A DNA stretch of 64,000 nt from Hydractinia symbiolongicarpus (Eukaryota; Cnidaria; Hydrozoa; Anthoathecata; Hydractiniidae), in contig NC_079875.1 in the NCBI RefSeq assembly GCF_029227915.1, positions 1,984,001 through 2,048,000 on the forward strand, written 5' to 3'. The notes under the pieces were generated by a model, which was given only the letters and a program-made list of their open reading frames with translations, was not told where the DNA came from and did no database searches. Within the stretch, counting starts at the first letter, position 1. Each line of letters opens with the position of its first letter. This document shows positions 13,401 through 25,566 of this stretch, piece after piece. The translations under genes were made by a program, and so were the position numbers.

Positions 13401-16400
13401 AAAAAATAAATTAAAAAATCGTTCGGGAAATGAGTTTACTCCCTGGGTACTTTCTTTGTATACATTCGACAATACGGACCAAGCCCGGGATTTACGGGAA
13501 ATCGCGGGATTTTGTTTGCCGGTGATTAAACCTCTTTTATTAAGCGTCTCATCAAAAATGAAAACATTTTTGAAAACTGCAAGTCTCATGCGTTTTAGTG
13601 GTGAAAAGATAATTGAAAAAATCGTTTCGGAAATGAGTTTACTCACAGGGTACTTTCTTTGTATACATTCAACTATACGGGCCAAGCCCGGGATTTACGG
13701 GAAATCGCGGGTTTTCGTTTGCCGGCGATTAAACAACTTTCATTAAGCGTCTTATCAAAAATGAAAACATTTCTGAAAACTACAAGTCTCATGCGTTTTA
13801 TTTGTGAAAATTAATTTAAAAAATCGTTCGGGAAATGAGTTTACTCCCTGGGTACTTTCATTGTATACTTTTGACTATACGGGCCGAGTCCGGGATTTAC
13901 GGGAAGTCGCGGGTTTTCGTTTGCCGGCAATTAAACTTCTTTTATTCAGCGTCTCATCAAAAATGAAAACACTTTTAAAAACTACAAGTCTCATGGGTTT
14001 TAGTGGTGAAATAATAATTTAAAAAATCGTTCGGGAAATGAGTTTACACCCCGGGTACTTTCTTTGTATACTTTTGACTATACGGGCCGAGTCCGGGATT
14101 TACGGGAAATCGCAGGTTATCGTTCGCCGGCGATTAAACGTCCTTTATTCAGCGTCTCATCAAAAATGAAAACATTTTTGAAAACTACAAGTCTCATGCG
14201 TTTTAGTGGTGAAAAAATAATTTAAAAAATCGTTTTGGAAATGAGTTTACTCACTGGGTACTTTCCTTGTATACTTTTGACTATGCGGGCCGAGTCCGAG
14301 ATTTACGGGAAATCGCGGGTTTTCGTTTGCCGGCGATTAAACTTCTTTTATTCAGCGTCTCATCAAAAATGAAAACATTTTTAAAAACTACAAGTCTCAT
14401 GGGCTTTAGTGGTGAAATAATAATTTAAATAATCGTTTGGGAAATGAGTTTACTCCCTGGGTACTTTCTTTGTATACTTTTGACTATACGGGCCGAGTCC
14501 GGGATTTACGGGAAATAGCAGGTTTTCGTTTGCCGGCGATTAAACTTCTTTTATTCAGCGTCTCATCAAAAATGAAAACATTTTTGAAAACTACAAGTCT
14601 CATGCGTTTTAGTGGTGAAAAAATAATTGAAAAAATCGTTTCGGAAATGAGTTTACTCACAGGGTACTTTCTTTGTATACATTCAACTATACGGGCCAAG
14701 CCCGGGATTTACGGGAAATCGCGGGTTTTCGTTTGCCGGCGATTAAACAACTTTCATTAAGCGTCTCATCAAAAATGAAAACATTTCTGAAAACTACAAG
14801 TCTCATGCGTTTTAGTGGTGAAAAGATAATTGAAAAAATCGTTTCGGAAATGAGTTTACTCACAGGGTACTTTCTTTGTATACATTCGACTATACGGGCC
14901 AAGCCCGGGATTTACGGGAAATCGCGGGTTTTCGTTTGCCGGCGATTAAACAACTTTCATTAAGCGTCTCATCAAAAATGAAAACATTTCTGAAAACTAC
15001 AAGTCTCATGCGTTTTATTTGTGAAAATTAATTTAAAAAATCGTTCGGGAAATGAGTTTACTCCCTGGGTACTTTCTTTGTATACTTTTGACTATACGGG
15101 CCGAGTCCGGGATTTACGGGAAGTCGCGGGTTTTCGTTTGCCGGCAATTAAACTTCTTTTATTCAGCGTCTCATCAAAAATGAAAACATTTTTAAAAACT
15201 ACAAGTCTCATGGGCTTTAGTGGTGAAATAATAATTTAAATAATCGTTTGGGAAATGAGTTTACTCCCTGGGTACTTTCTTTGTATACTTTTGACTGTAC
15301 GGGCCGAGTCCGGGATTTACGGGAAATAGCAGGTTTTCGTTTGCCGGCGATTAAACTTCTTTTATTCAGCGTCTCATCAAAAATGAAAACATTTTTGAAA
15401 ACTACAAGTCTCATGCGTTTTAGTGGTGAAAAAATAATTTAAAAAATCGTTCGGGAAATGAGTTTACACCCTGGGTACTTTCTTTGGATACTTTTGACTA
15501 TACGAGCCGAGTCGGGGATTTACGGGAAATCGCAGGTTTTCGTTTGCCGGCGATTAAACTTCTTTTATTCAGCGTCTCATCAAAAATGAAAACATTTTTA
15601 AAAACTAAAAGTCTCATGGGCTTTAGTGGTGAAATAATAATTTAAATAATCGTTTGGGAATTGAGTTTACTCCCTGGGTACTTTCTTTGTTTACTTTTGA
15701 CTATACGGGCCGAGTCCGGGATTTACGGGAAATAGCAGGTTTTCGTTTGCCGGCGATTAAAAATCTTTTATTCAGCGTCTCATCAAAAATGAAAACATTT
15801 TTGAAAACTACAAGTCTCATGCGTTTTAGTGGTGAAAAAATAATTTAAAAAATCGTTCGTGAAATGAGTTTACACCCTGGGTACTTTCTTTGTATACTTT
15901 TGACTATACGGGCCGAGTGGGGGATTTACGGGAAATCGCAGGTTTTCGTTTGCCGGCGATTAAACTTCTTTTATTCAGCGTCTCATCAAAAATGAAAACA
16001 TTTTTCAAAACTACAAGTCTCATGCGTTTTAGTGGTGAAAAAATAATTTCAAAAATCGTTCGAGAAATGAGTTTACACCCTGGGTACTTTCTTTGTATAC
16101 TTTTGACTATACGGGCCAAGCCTGGGATTTACGGGAAATCGCGGGTTTTCGTTTGCCGGAGATTAAACTTCTTTTATTCAGCGTCTCATCAGAAATGAAA
16201 ACATTTTTGAAAACTACAAGTCTTATGCGTTTTAGTGGTGAAAAAGTAATTTAAAAAATCGTTCTGGAAATAAGTTTACTCGCAGGGCACTTTCTTTGTA
16301 TACATTCGACTATACGGGTCAAGCCCGGGATTTACGGGAAATCGCGGGTTTTCGTTTGCCGGAGATTAAACTTCTTTTATTCAGCGTCTCATCAGAACCG

Positions 16401-17280
16401 GCGATTACACTTCTTTTATTCAGCGTCTCAGCAAAAATGAAAACATTTTTAAAAACTAAAAGTCTCATGGGCTTTAGTGGTGAAATAATAATTTAAATAA
16501 TCGTTTGGGAAATGAGTTTACTCCCTGGGTACTTTCTTTGTTTACTTTTGACTATACGGGCAGAGTCCGGGATTTACGGGAAATAGCAGGTTTTCGTTTG
16601 CCGGCGATTAAACTTCTTTTATTCAGCGTCTCATCAAAAATGAAAACATTTTTGAAAACTACAAGTCTCAAGCGTTTTAGTGGTGAAAAGATAATTTAAA
16701 AAATCGTTTTGGAAATGAGTTTACTCACTGGGTACTTTCTTTGTATACTTTTGACTATACGGGCCGAGGCCGGGATTTACGGGAAATCGCAGTTTTTCGT
16801 TTGCCGGCGATTAAACCACTTTCATTAAGCGTCTCATCAAAAATAAAAAGATTTCTGAAAACTACAAGTCTCATGCGTTTTAGTGGTGAATAAATGAATT
16901 AAAAAATCGTTCGGGAAATGAGTTTACTCCCTGGGTACTATCTTTGTATACTTTTGACTATACGGGCCAAGCCCGGGATTTACGGGAAATCGCGGGTTTT
17001 CGTTAGCCGGAGATTAAACTTCTTTTATTCAGCGTCTCATCAGAAATGAAAACATTTTTGAAAACTACAAGTCTTATGCGTTTTAGTGGTGAAAAAATAA
17101 TTTAAAAAATCGTTCTGGAAATAAGTTTACTCGCAGGGCGCTTTCTTTGTATACATTCGACTATACGGGTCAAGCCCGGGATTTACGGAAAATCGCGGGT
17201 TTTCGTTTGCCGGCGATTAAACCTCTTTCATTAAGCGTCTCATCAAAAATGAAAACATTTTTCAAAACTACAAGTCTCAT
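13400..17280 (+). repeat. Mixed type A/B satellite with irregular short HORs
   Basis: Type A, type B and hybrid monomers alternate here. A monomer with the unusual CGTTTTATTTGTGAAAATTA block occurs near 13795 and 15010 (offset about 1217 bp). A monomer with TAATTTAAATAATCGTTTGGG recurs at 15248, 15654 and 16505. The step of 851 bp between the last two is four monomers plus the 39-bp insertion described separately. No gene or other unit is visible. Confidence 0.6.
16359..16436 (+). repeat. 39-bp internal duplication within one monomer
   Basis: The segment from CCGGAGATTAAAC to CATCAGAA at 16359-16397 is followed directly by a second copy at 16398-16436 with four visible differences. It lengthens this monomer to about 242 bp, the largest monomer-level length change I found in the window. 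I saw no other monomer with it. Confidence 0.85.
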
Positions 17281-18690
17281 GGGCTTTAGTGGTGAAATAA
17301 TAATTTAAAAAAGCGTTCGGGAAATGAGTTTACACCCTGGGTACTTTCTTTGTATACTTTTTACTATACGGGCCGAGTCCGGGATTTACGGGAAATCGCA
17401 GGTTTTCGTTTGCCGGCCATTAAACTTCTTTTATTCAGCGTCTCATCAAAAATGTAAACATTATTGAAAACTACAAGTCTCATGCGTTTTAGTGGTGAAG
17501 AAATAATTTAAAAAACCGTTCGGGAAATGAGTTTACTCCCTGGGTACTTTCTTTGTATACTTTTGACTATTCGGGCCGAGTCCGGGATTTACGGGAAGTA
17601 GCGGGTTTTCGTTTGCCGGCGATTAAACTTCTTTTATTCAGCGTCTCATCAAAAATGAAAATATTTTTAAATGCTACAAGTCTCATGGGCTTCAGTGGTG
17701 AAATAATAATTTAAAAAATCGTTCGGGAAATAAGTTTACACCCTGGGTACTTTCTTTGTATTCTTTTGACTATGCAGGCCGAGTCCGGGGTTTACGGGAA
17801 ATGGCGGGTTTTCGTTTGCCGGCGATTAAACTTCTTTTATTTAGCGTCTCATCAAAAATGAAAACATTTTTAAAAACTACAAGTCTCAAGCGTTTTAGTG
17901 GTGAAAAGATAATTTAAAAAATCGTTTTGGAAATGAGTTTACTCACAGGGTACTTTCTTTGTATACATTCGACTATACGGGCCAAGCCCGGGATTTACGG
18001 GAAATCGCGGGTTTTCGTTTGCCAGCGATTAAACCGCTTTCATTAAGCGTCTCATCAAAAATGAAAACATTTTTCAAAACTACAAGTCTCATGGGCTTTA
18101 GTGGTGAAATAATAATTTAAAAAAGCGTTCGGGAAATGAGTTTACACCCTGGGTACTTTCTTTGTATACTTTTTACTATACGGGCCGAGTCCGGGATTTA
18201 CGGGAAATCGCAGGTTTTCGTTTGCCGGCCATTAAACTTCTTTTATTCAGCGTCTCATCAAAAATGTAAACATTTTTGAAAACTACAAGTCTCATGCGTT
18301 TTAGTGGTGAAGAAATAATTTAAAAAACCGTTCGGGAAATGAGTTTACTCCCTGGGTACTTTCTTTGTATACTTTTGACTATTCGGGCCGAGTCCGGGAT
18401 TTACGGGAAGTCGCGGGTTTTCGTTTGCCGGCGATTAAACTTCTTTTATTCAGCGTCTCATCAAAAATGAAAATATTTTTAAATGCTACAAGTCTCATGG
18501 GCTTCAGTGGTGAAATAATAATTTAAAAAATCGTTCGGGAAATAAGTTTACACCCTGGGTACTTTCTTTGTATTCTTTTGACTATGCAGGCCGAGTCCGG
18601 GGTTTACGGGAAATGGCGGGTTTTCGTTTGCCGGCGATTAAACTTCTTTTATTTAGCGTCTCATCAAAAATGAAAACATTTTTAAAAACT
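17280..18690 (+). repeat. HOR: four-monomer (812-bp) tandem duplication
   Basis: The variants AAAAAAGCGTTCGGG, CTTTTTACTATACGG, GCCGGCCATTAAAC, AAAATGTAAACATT and AAATGCTACAAG appear in the same order in two blocks starting near 17280 and 18092, 812 bp apart. Confidence 0.75.
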
Positions 18691-21600
18691 ACAAGTCTCA
18701 AGCGTTTTAGTGGTGAAAAGATAATATAAAAAATCGTTTTGGAAATGAGTTTACTCACAGGGTACTTTCTTTGTATACATTCGACTATACGGGCCAAGCC
18801 CGGGATTTACGGGAAATCGCGGGTTTTCGTTTGCCAGCGATTAAACCGCTTTCATTAAGCGTCTCATCAAAAATGAAAACATTTCTGAAAACTACAAGTC
18901 TCATGCGTTTTAGTGGTGAAAAAATAATTTAAAAATTCGTTCGGGAAATGAGTTTACTCACAGGGTACTTTCTTTGTATACATTCGCCTATACGGGCCAA
19001 ACCTGGGATTTACGGGAAATCGCGGGTTTTCGTTTGCCGGCGATTAAACTTCTTTCATTAACCGTCTCATCAAAAATGAAAACATATTTGAAAACTACAA
19101 GTCTCATGCGTTTTAGTGGTGAAATAATAATTTAAATAATCGTTTGGGAAATGAGTTTACTCCCTGGGTACTTTCTTTGTTTACTTTTGACTATACGGGC
19201 CGAGTCCGGGATTTACGGGAAATAGCAGGTTTTCGTTTGCCTGCGATTAAACTTCCTTTATTCAGCGTCTCATCAAAAATGAAAACATTTTTGAAAACTA
19301 CAAGTCTCATGCGTTTTAGTGGTGAAAAAATAATTTAAAAAATCGTTCGGGAAATGAGTTTACACCCTGGGTACTTTCTTTATATACTTTTGACTATACG
19401 GGCCGAGTCGGGGATTTACGGGAAATCGCAGGTTTTCCTTTGCCGGCGATTAAACTTCTTTTATTCAGCGTCTCATCAAAAATGAAAACATTTTTGAAAA
19501 CTACAAGTCTCATGCGTTTTAGTGGTGAAAAAATAATTTAAAAAATCGTTCGAGAAATGAGTTTACACCCTGGGTACTTTCTTTGTATACTTTTGACTAT
19601 ACGGGCCGAGTCCGGGATTTACGGGAAATCGCAGGTTTTCGTTTGCCGGCGATTAAACCACTTTCATTAAGCGTCTCATCAAAAATGAAAAGATTTCTGA
19701 AAAATACAAGTCTCATGCGTTTTAGTGGTGAAAAAATAATTTAAAAAATCGTTCTGGAAATAAGTTTACTCGCAGGGCACTTTCTTTGTATACATTCCAC
19801 TATACGGGTCAAGCCCGGGATTTACGGGAAATCGCGGGTTTTCGTTTGCCGGCGATTAAACCTCTTTCATTAAGCGTCTCATCAGAAATGAAAACATTTT
19901 TAAAAACTACAAGTCTTATGGGCTTTAGTGGTGAAATAATAATTTAAAAAATCGTTCGGGAAATGAGTTTACACCCTGGGTACTTTCTTTGTATACTTTT
20001 TACTATACGGGCCGAGTCCGGGATTTACGGGAAATCGCAGGTTTTCGTTTGCCGGCCATTAAACTTCTTCTATTCAGCGTCTCATCAAAAATGTAAACAT
20101 TTTTGAAAACTACAAGTCTCATGCGTTTTAGTGGTGAAGAAATAATTTAAAAAACCGTTCGGGAAAAGAGTTTACTCCCTGGGTACTTTCTTTGTATACT
20201 TTTGACTATACGGGCCAAGCCCGGGATTTACGGGAAATCGCGGGTTTTCGTTTGCCGGCGATTAAACCGCTTTCATTAAGCGTCTCATCAAAAATGAAAA
20301 CATTTCTGAAAACTACAAGTCTCATGCGTTTTAGTGGTGAAAAAATAATTTAAAAATTCGTTCGGGAAATGAGTTTACTCACTGGGTACTTTCCTTGCAT
20401 ACTTTTGACTATACGGGCCGAGTCCGGGATTTACGGGAAATCGCGGGTTTTCGTTTGCCGGCGGTTAAACTTCTTTTATTTAGCGTCTCATCAAAAATGA
20501 AACCATTTTTAAAAACTACAAGTCTCATGGGCTTTAGTGGTAAAATAATAATTTAAAAAATCGTTTGGGAAATGAGTTTACTCCCTGGGTACTTTCTTTG
20601 TATACTTTTGACTATACGGGCCGAGTCCGGGATTTACGGGAAGTCGCAGGTTTTCGTTTGCAGGCGATTAAACTTCTTTTATTCAGCGTCTCATCAAAAA
20701 TGAAAACATTTTTGAAAACTACAAGTCTCATGCGTTTTAGTGGTGAAAAAATAATTTAAAAAATCGTTCGGGAAATGAGTTTACACCCTGGGTACTCTCT
20801 TTGTATACTTTTGACTATACGGGCCGAGTCCGGGAATTACGGGAAATCGCAGGTTTTCGTGTGCCGGCGATTAAACTTCTTTTATTCAGCGTCTCATCAA
20901 AAATGAAAACATTTCTGAAAACTACAAGTCTCAAGCGTTTTAGTGGTGAAAAGATAATATAAAAAATCGTTTTGGAAATGAGTTTACTCACAGGGTACTT
21001 TCTTTGTATACATTCGACTATACGGGCCAAGCCCGGGATTTACGGGAAATCGCGGGTTTTCGTTTGCCAGCGATTAAACCGCTTTCATTAAGCGTCTCAT
21101 CAAAAATGAAAACATTTCTGAAAACTACAAGTCTCATGCGTTTTAGTGGTGAAAAAATAATTTAAAAATTCGTTCGGGAAATGAGTTTACTCACAGGGTA
21201 CTTTCTTTGTATACATTCGCCTATACGGGCCAAACCTGGGATTTACGGGAAATCGCGGGTTTTCGTTTGCCGGCGATTACACTTCTTTCATTAACCGTCT
21301 CATCAAAAATGAAAACATATTTGAAAACTACAAGTCTCATGCGTTTTAGTGGTGAAATAATAATTTAAATAATCGTTTGGGAAATGAGTTTACTCCCTGG
21401 GTACTTTCTTTGTTTACTTTTGACTATACGGGCCGAGTCCGGGATTTACGGGAAATAGCAGGTTTTCGTTTGCCTGCGATTAAACTTCCTTTATTCAGCG
21501 TCTCATCAAAAATGAAAACATTTTTGAAAACTACAAGTCTCATGCGTTTTAGTGGTGAAAAAATAATTTAAAAAATCGTTCGGGAAATGAGTTTACACCC

Positions 21601-23138
21601 TGGGTACTTTCTTTATATACTTTTGACTATACGGGCCGAGTCGGGGATTTACGGGAAATCGCAGGTTTTCCTTTGCCGGCGATTAAACTTCTTTTATTCA
21701 GCGTCTCATCAAAAATGAAAACATTTTTGAAAACTACAAGTCTCATGCGTTTTAGTGGTGAAAAAATAATTTAAAAAATCGTTCGAGAAATGAGTTTACA
21801 CCCTGGGTACTTTCTTTGTATACTTTTGACTATACGGGCCGAGTCCGGGATTTACGGGAAATCGCAGGTTTTCGTTTGCCGGCGATTAAACCACTTTCAT
21901 TAAGCGTCTCATCAAAAATGAAAAGATTTCTGAAAAATACAAGTCTCATGCGTTTTAGTGGTGAAAAAATAATTTAAAAAATCGTTCTGGAAATAAGTTT
22001 ACTCGCAGGGCACTTTCTTTGTATACATTCCACTATACGGGTCAAGCCCGGGATTTACGGGAAATCGCGGGTTTTCGTTTGCCGGCGATTAAACCTCTTT
22101 CATTAAGCGTCTCATCAGAAATGAAAACATTTTTAAAAACTACAAGTCTTATGGGCTTTAGTGGTGAAATAATAATTTAAAAAATCGTTCGGGAAATGAG
22201 TTTACACCCTGGGTACTTTCTTTGTATACTTTTTACTATACGGGCCGAGTCCGGGATTTACGGGAAATCGCAGGTTTTCGTTTGCCGGCCATTAAACTTC
22301 TTCTATTCAGCGTCTCATCAAAAATGTAAACATTTTTGAAAACTACAAGTCTCATGCGTTTTAGTGGTGAAGAAATAATTTAAAAAACCGTTCGGGAAAA
22401 GAGTTTACTCCCTGGGTACTTTCTTTGTATACTTTTGACTATACGGGCCAAGCCCGGGATTTACGGGAAATCGCGGGTTTTCGTTTGCCGGCGATTAAAC
22501 CGCTTTCATTAAGCGTCTCATCAAAAATGAAAACATTTCTGAAAACTACAAGTCTCATGCGTTTTAGTGGTGAAAAAATAATTTAAAAATTCGTTCGGGA
22601 AATGAGTTTACTCACTGGGTACTTTCCTTGCATACTTTTGACTATACGGGCCGAGTCCGGGATTTACGGGAAATCGCGGGTTTTCGTTTGCCGGCGGTTA
22701 AACTTCTTTTATTTAGCGTCTCATCAAAAATGAAACCATTTTTAAAAACTACAAGTCTCATGGGCTTTAGTGGTAAAATAATAATTTAAAAAATCGTTTG
22801 GGAAATGAGTTTACTCCCTGGGTACTTTCTTTGTATACTTTTGACTATACGGGCCGAGTCCGGGATTTACGGGAAGTCGCAGGTTTTCGTTTGCAGGCGA
22901 TTAAACTTCTTTTATTCAGCGTCTCATCAAAAATGAAAACATTTTTGAAAACTACAAGTCTCATGCGTTTTAGTGGTGAAAAAATAATTTAAAAAATCGT
23001 TCGGGAAATGAGTTTACACCCTGGGTACTCTCTTTGTATACTTTTGACTATACGGGCCGAGTCCGGGAATTACGGGAAATCGCAGGTTTTCGTGTGCCGG
23101 CGATTAAACTTCTTTTATTCAGCGTCTCATCAAAAATG
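18690..23138 (+). repeat. HOR: eleven-monomer (2233-bp) tandem duplication
   Basis: Two nearly identical copies (about 18690-20905 and 20923-23138) with a 2233-bp offset. Shared private variants include GATAATATAAAAAATCG, ACATTCGCCTATACGG, CTTTATATAC, CTTGCATAC and CGTGTGCCGG. One difference is the TTACAC/TTAAAC change near 21279. A partial third copy of the last two monomers follows to about 23.5 kb. Confidence 0.85.
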
Positions 23139-24599
23139 AAACCATTTTTAAAAACTACAAGTCTCATGGGCTTTAGTGGTAAAATAATAATTTAAAAAAT
23201 CGTTTGGGAAATGAGTTTACTCCCTGGGTACTTTCTTTGTATACTTTTGACTATACGGGCCGAGTCTGGGATTTACGGGAAGTCGCAGGTTTTCGTTTGC
23301 AGGCGATTAAACTTCTTTTATTCAGCGTCTCATCAAAAATGAAAACATTTTTGAAAACTACAAGTCTCATGCGTTTTAGTGGTGAAAAAATAATTTAAAA
23401 AATCGTTCGGGAAATGAGTTTACACCCTGGGTACTCTCTTTGTATACATTTGACTATACGGGCCGAGTCCTGGAATTACGTGAAATCGCAGGTTTTCGTT
23501 TGCCGGCGATTAAACTTCTTTTATTCAGCGTCTCATCAAAAATGAAAACATTTTTGAAAACTACAAGTCTCAAGCGTTTTAGTGGTGAAAAGATAATTTA
23601 AAAAATCGTTTTGGAAATGAGTTTACTCACTGGGTACTTTCCTTGTATACTTTCGACTATGTGGGCCGAGTCCGAGATTTACGGGAAATCGCGGGTTTTC
23701 GTTTGCCGGCGATTAAACTTCTTTTATTCAGCGTCTCATCAAAAATGAAAACATTTTTAAAAACTACAAGTCTCATGGGCTTTAGTGGTGAAATAATAAT
23801 TTAAATAATCGTTTGGGAAATGAGTTTACTCCCTGGGTACTTTCTTTGTATACTTTTGACTATACGGGCCGAGTCCGGGATTTACGGGAAATAGCAGGTT
23901 TTCGTTTGCCGGCGATTAAACTTCTTTTATTCAGCGTCTCATCAAAAATGAAAACATTTTTGAAAACTACAAGTCTCATGCGTTTTAGTGGTGAAAAAAT
24001 AATTTAAAAAATCGTTCGGGAAATGAGTTTACACCCTGGGTACTTTCTTTGTATACTTTTGACTATACGGGCCGAGTCGGAGATTTACGGGAAATCGCAG
24101 GTTTTCGTTTGCCGGCGATTAAACTTCTTTTATTCAGCGTCTCATCAAAAATGAAAACATTTTTGAAAACTACAAGTCTCATGCGTTTTAGTGGTGAAAA
24201 AATAATTTAAAAAATCGTTCGGGAAATGAGTTTACACCCTGGGTACTTTCTTTGTATACTTTTGACTATACGGGCCGAGTCGGAGATTTACGGGAAATCG
24301 CAGGTTTTCGTTTGCCGGCGATTAAACTTCTTTTATTCAGCGTCTCATCAAAAATGAAAACATTTTTAAAAACTAAAAGTCTCATGGACTTTAGTGGTGA
24401 AATAAAAATTTAAATAATCGTTTGGGAAATGAGTTTACACCCTGGGTACTTTCTTTGTATACTTTTGACTATACGGGCCGAGTCGAGGATTTACGGGAAA
24501 TCGCAGGTTTTCGTTTGCCGGCGATTAAACTTCTTTTATTCAGCGTCTCATCAAAAATGAAAACATTTTTGAAAACTACAAGTCTCATGCGTTTTAGTG

Positions 24600-25412
24600 G
24601 TGAAAAAATAATTTAAAAAATCGTTCGAGAAATGAGTTTACACACTGGGTACTTTCTTTGTATACTTTTGACTATACGGGCCGAGTCCGGGATTTACGGG
24701 AAATCGCAGGTTTTCGTTTGCCGGCGATTAAACCACTTTCATTAAGCGTCTCATCAAAAATGAAAAGATTTCTGAAAACTACAAGTCTCATGCGTTTTAG
24801 TGGTGAATAAATGAATTAAAAAATTGTTCGGGAAATGAGTTTACTCCCTGGGTACTATCTTTGTATACTTTTGACTATACGGGCCAAGCCCGGGATTTAC
24901 GGGAAATCGCGGGTTTTCGTTTGCCGGAGATTAAACTTCTTTTATTCACGTCTCATCAGAAATGAAAACATTTTTGAAAACTACAAGTCTCATGCGTTTT
25001 AGTGGTGAAAAAATAATTTAAAAAATCGTTCGAGAAATGAGTTTACACACTGGGTACTTTCTTTGTATACTTTTGACTATACGGGCCGAGTCCGGGATTT
25101 ACGGGAAATCGCAGGTTTTCGTTTGCCGGCGATTAAACCACTTTCATTAAGCGTCTCATCAAAAATGAAAAGATTTCTGAAAACTACAAGTCTCATGCGT
25201 TTTAGTGGTGAATAAATGAATTAAAAAATTGTTCGGGAAATGAGTTTACTCCCTGGGTACTATCTTTGTATACTTTTGACTATACGGGCCAAGCCCGGGA
25301 TTTACGGGAAATCGCGGGTTTTCGTTTGCCGGAGATTAAACTTCTTTTATTCACGTCTCATCAGAAATGAAAACATTTTTGAAAACTACAAGTCTTATGC
25401 GTCTTAGTGGTG
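24600..25412 (+). repeat. HOR: two-monomer (405-bp) tandem duplication
   Basis: The dimer beginning CGTTCGAGAAATGAG with GTTTACACACTGGG is followed by a monomer carrying GAATAAATGAATTAAAAAATTG and the one-base deletion TATTCACGTCTC. It occurs twice, 405 bp apart. The same dimer is a component of the central 2029-bp HOR. Confidence 0.75.
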
Positions 25413-25566
25413 AAAAAATAATTTAAAAAATCGTTCTGGAAATAAGTTTACTCGCAGGGCACTTTCTTTGTATACATTCGACTATACGGGTCAAGCCCGG
25501 GATTTACGGGAAATCGCGGGTTTTCGTTTGCCGGTGATTAAACCTCTTTCATTAAGCGTCTCATCA

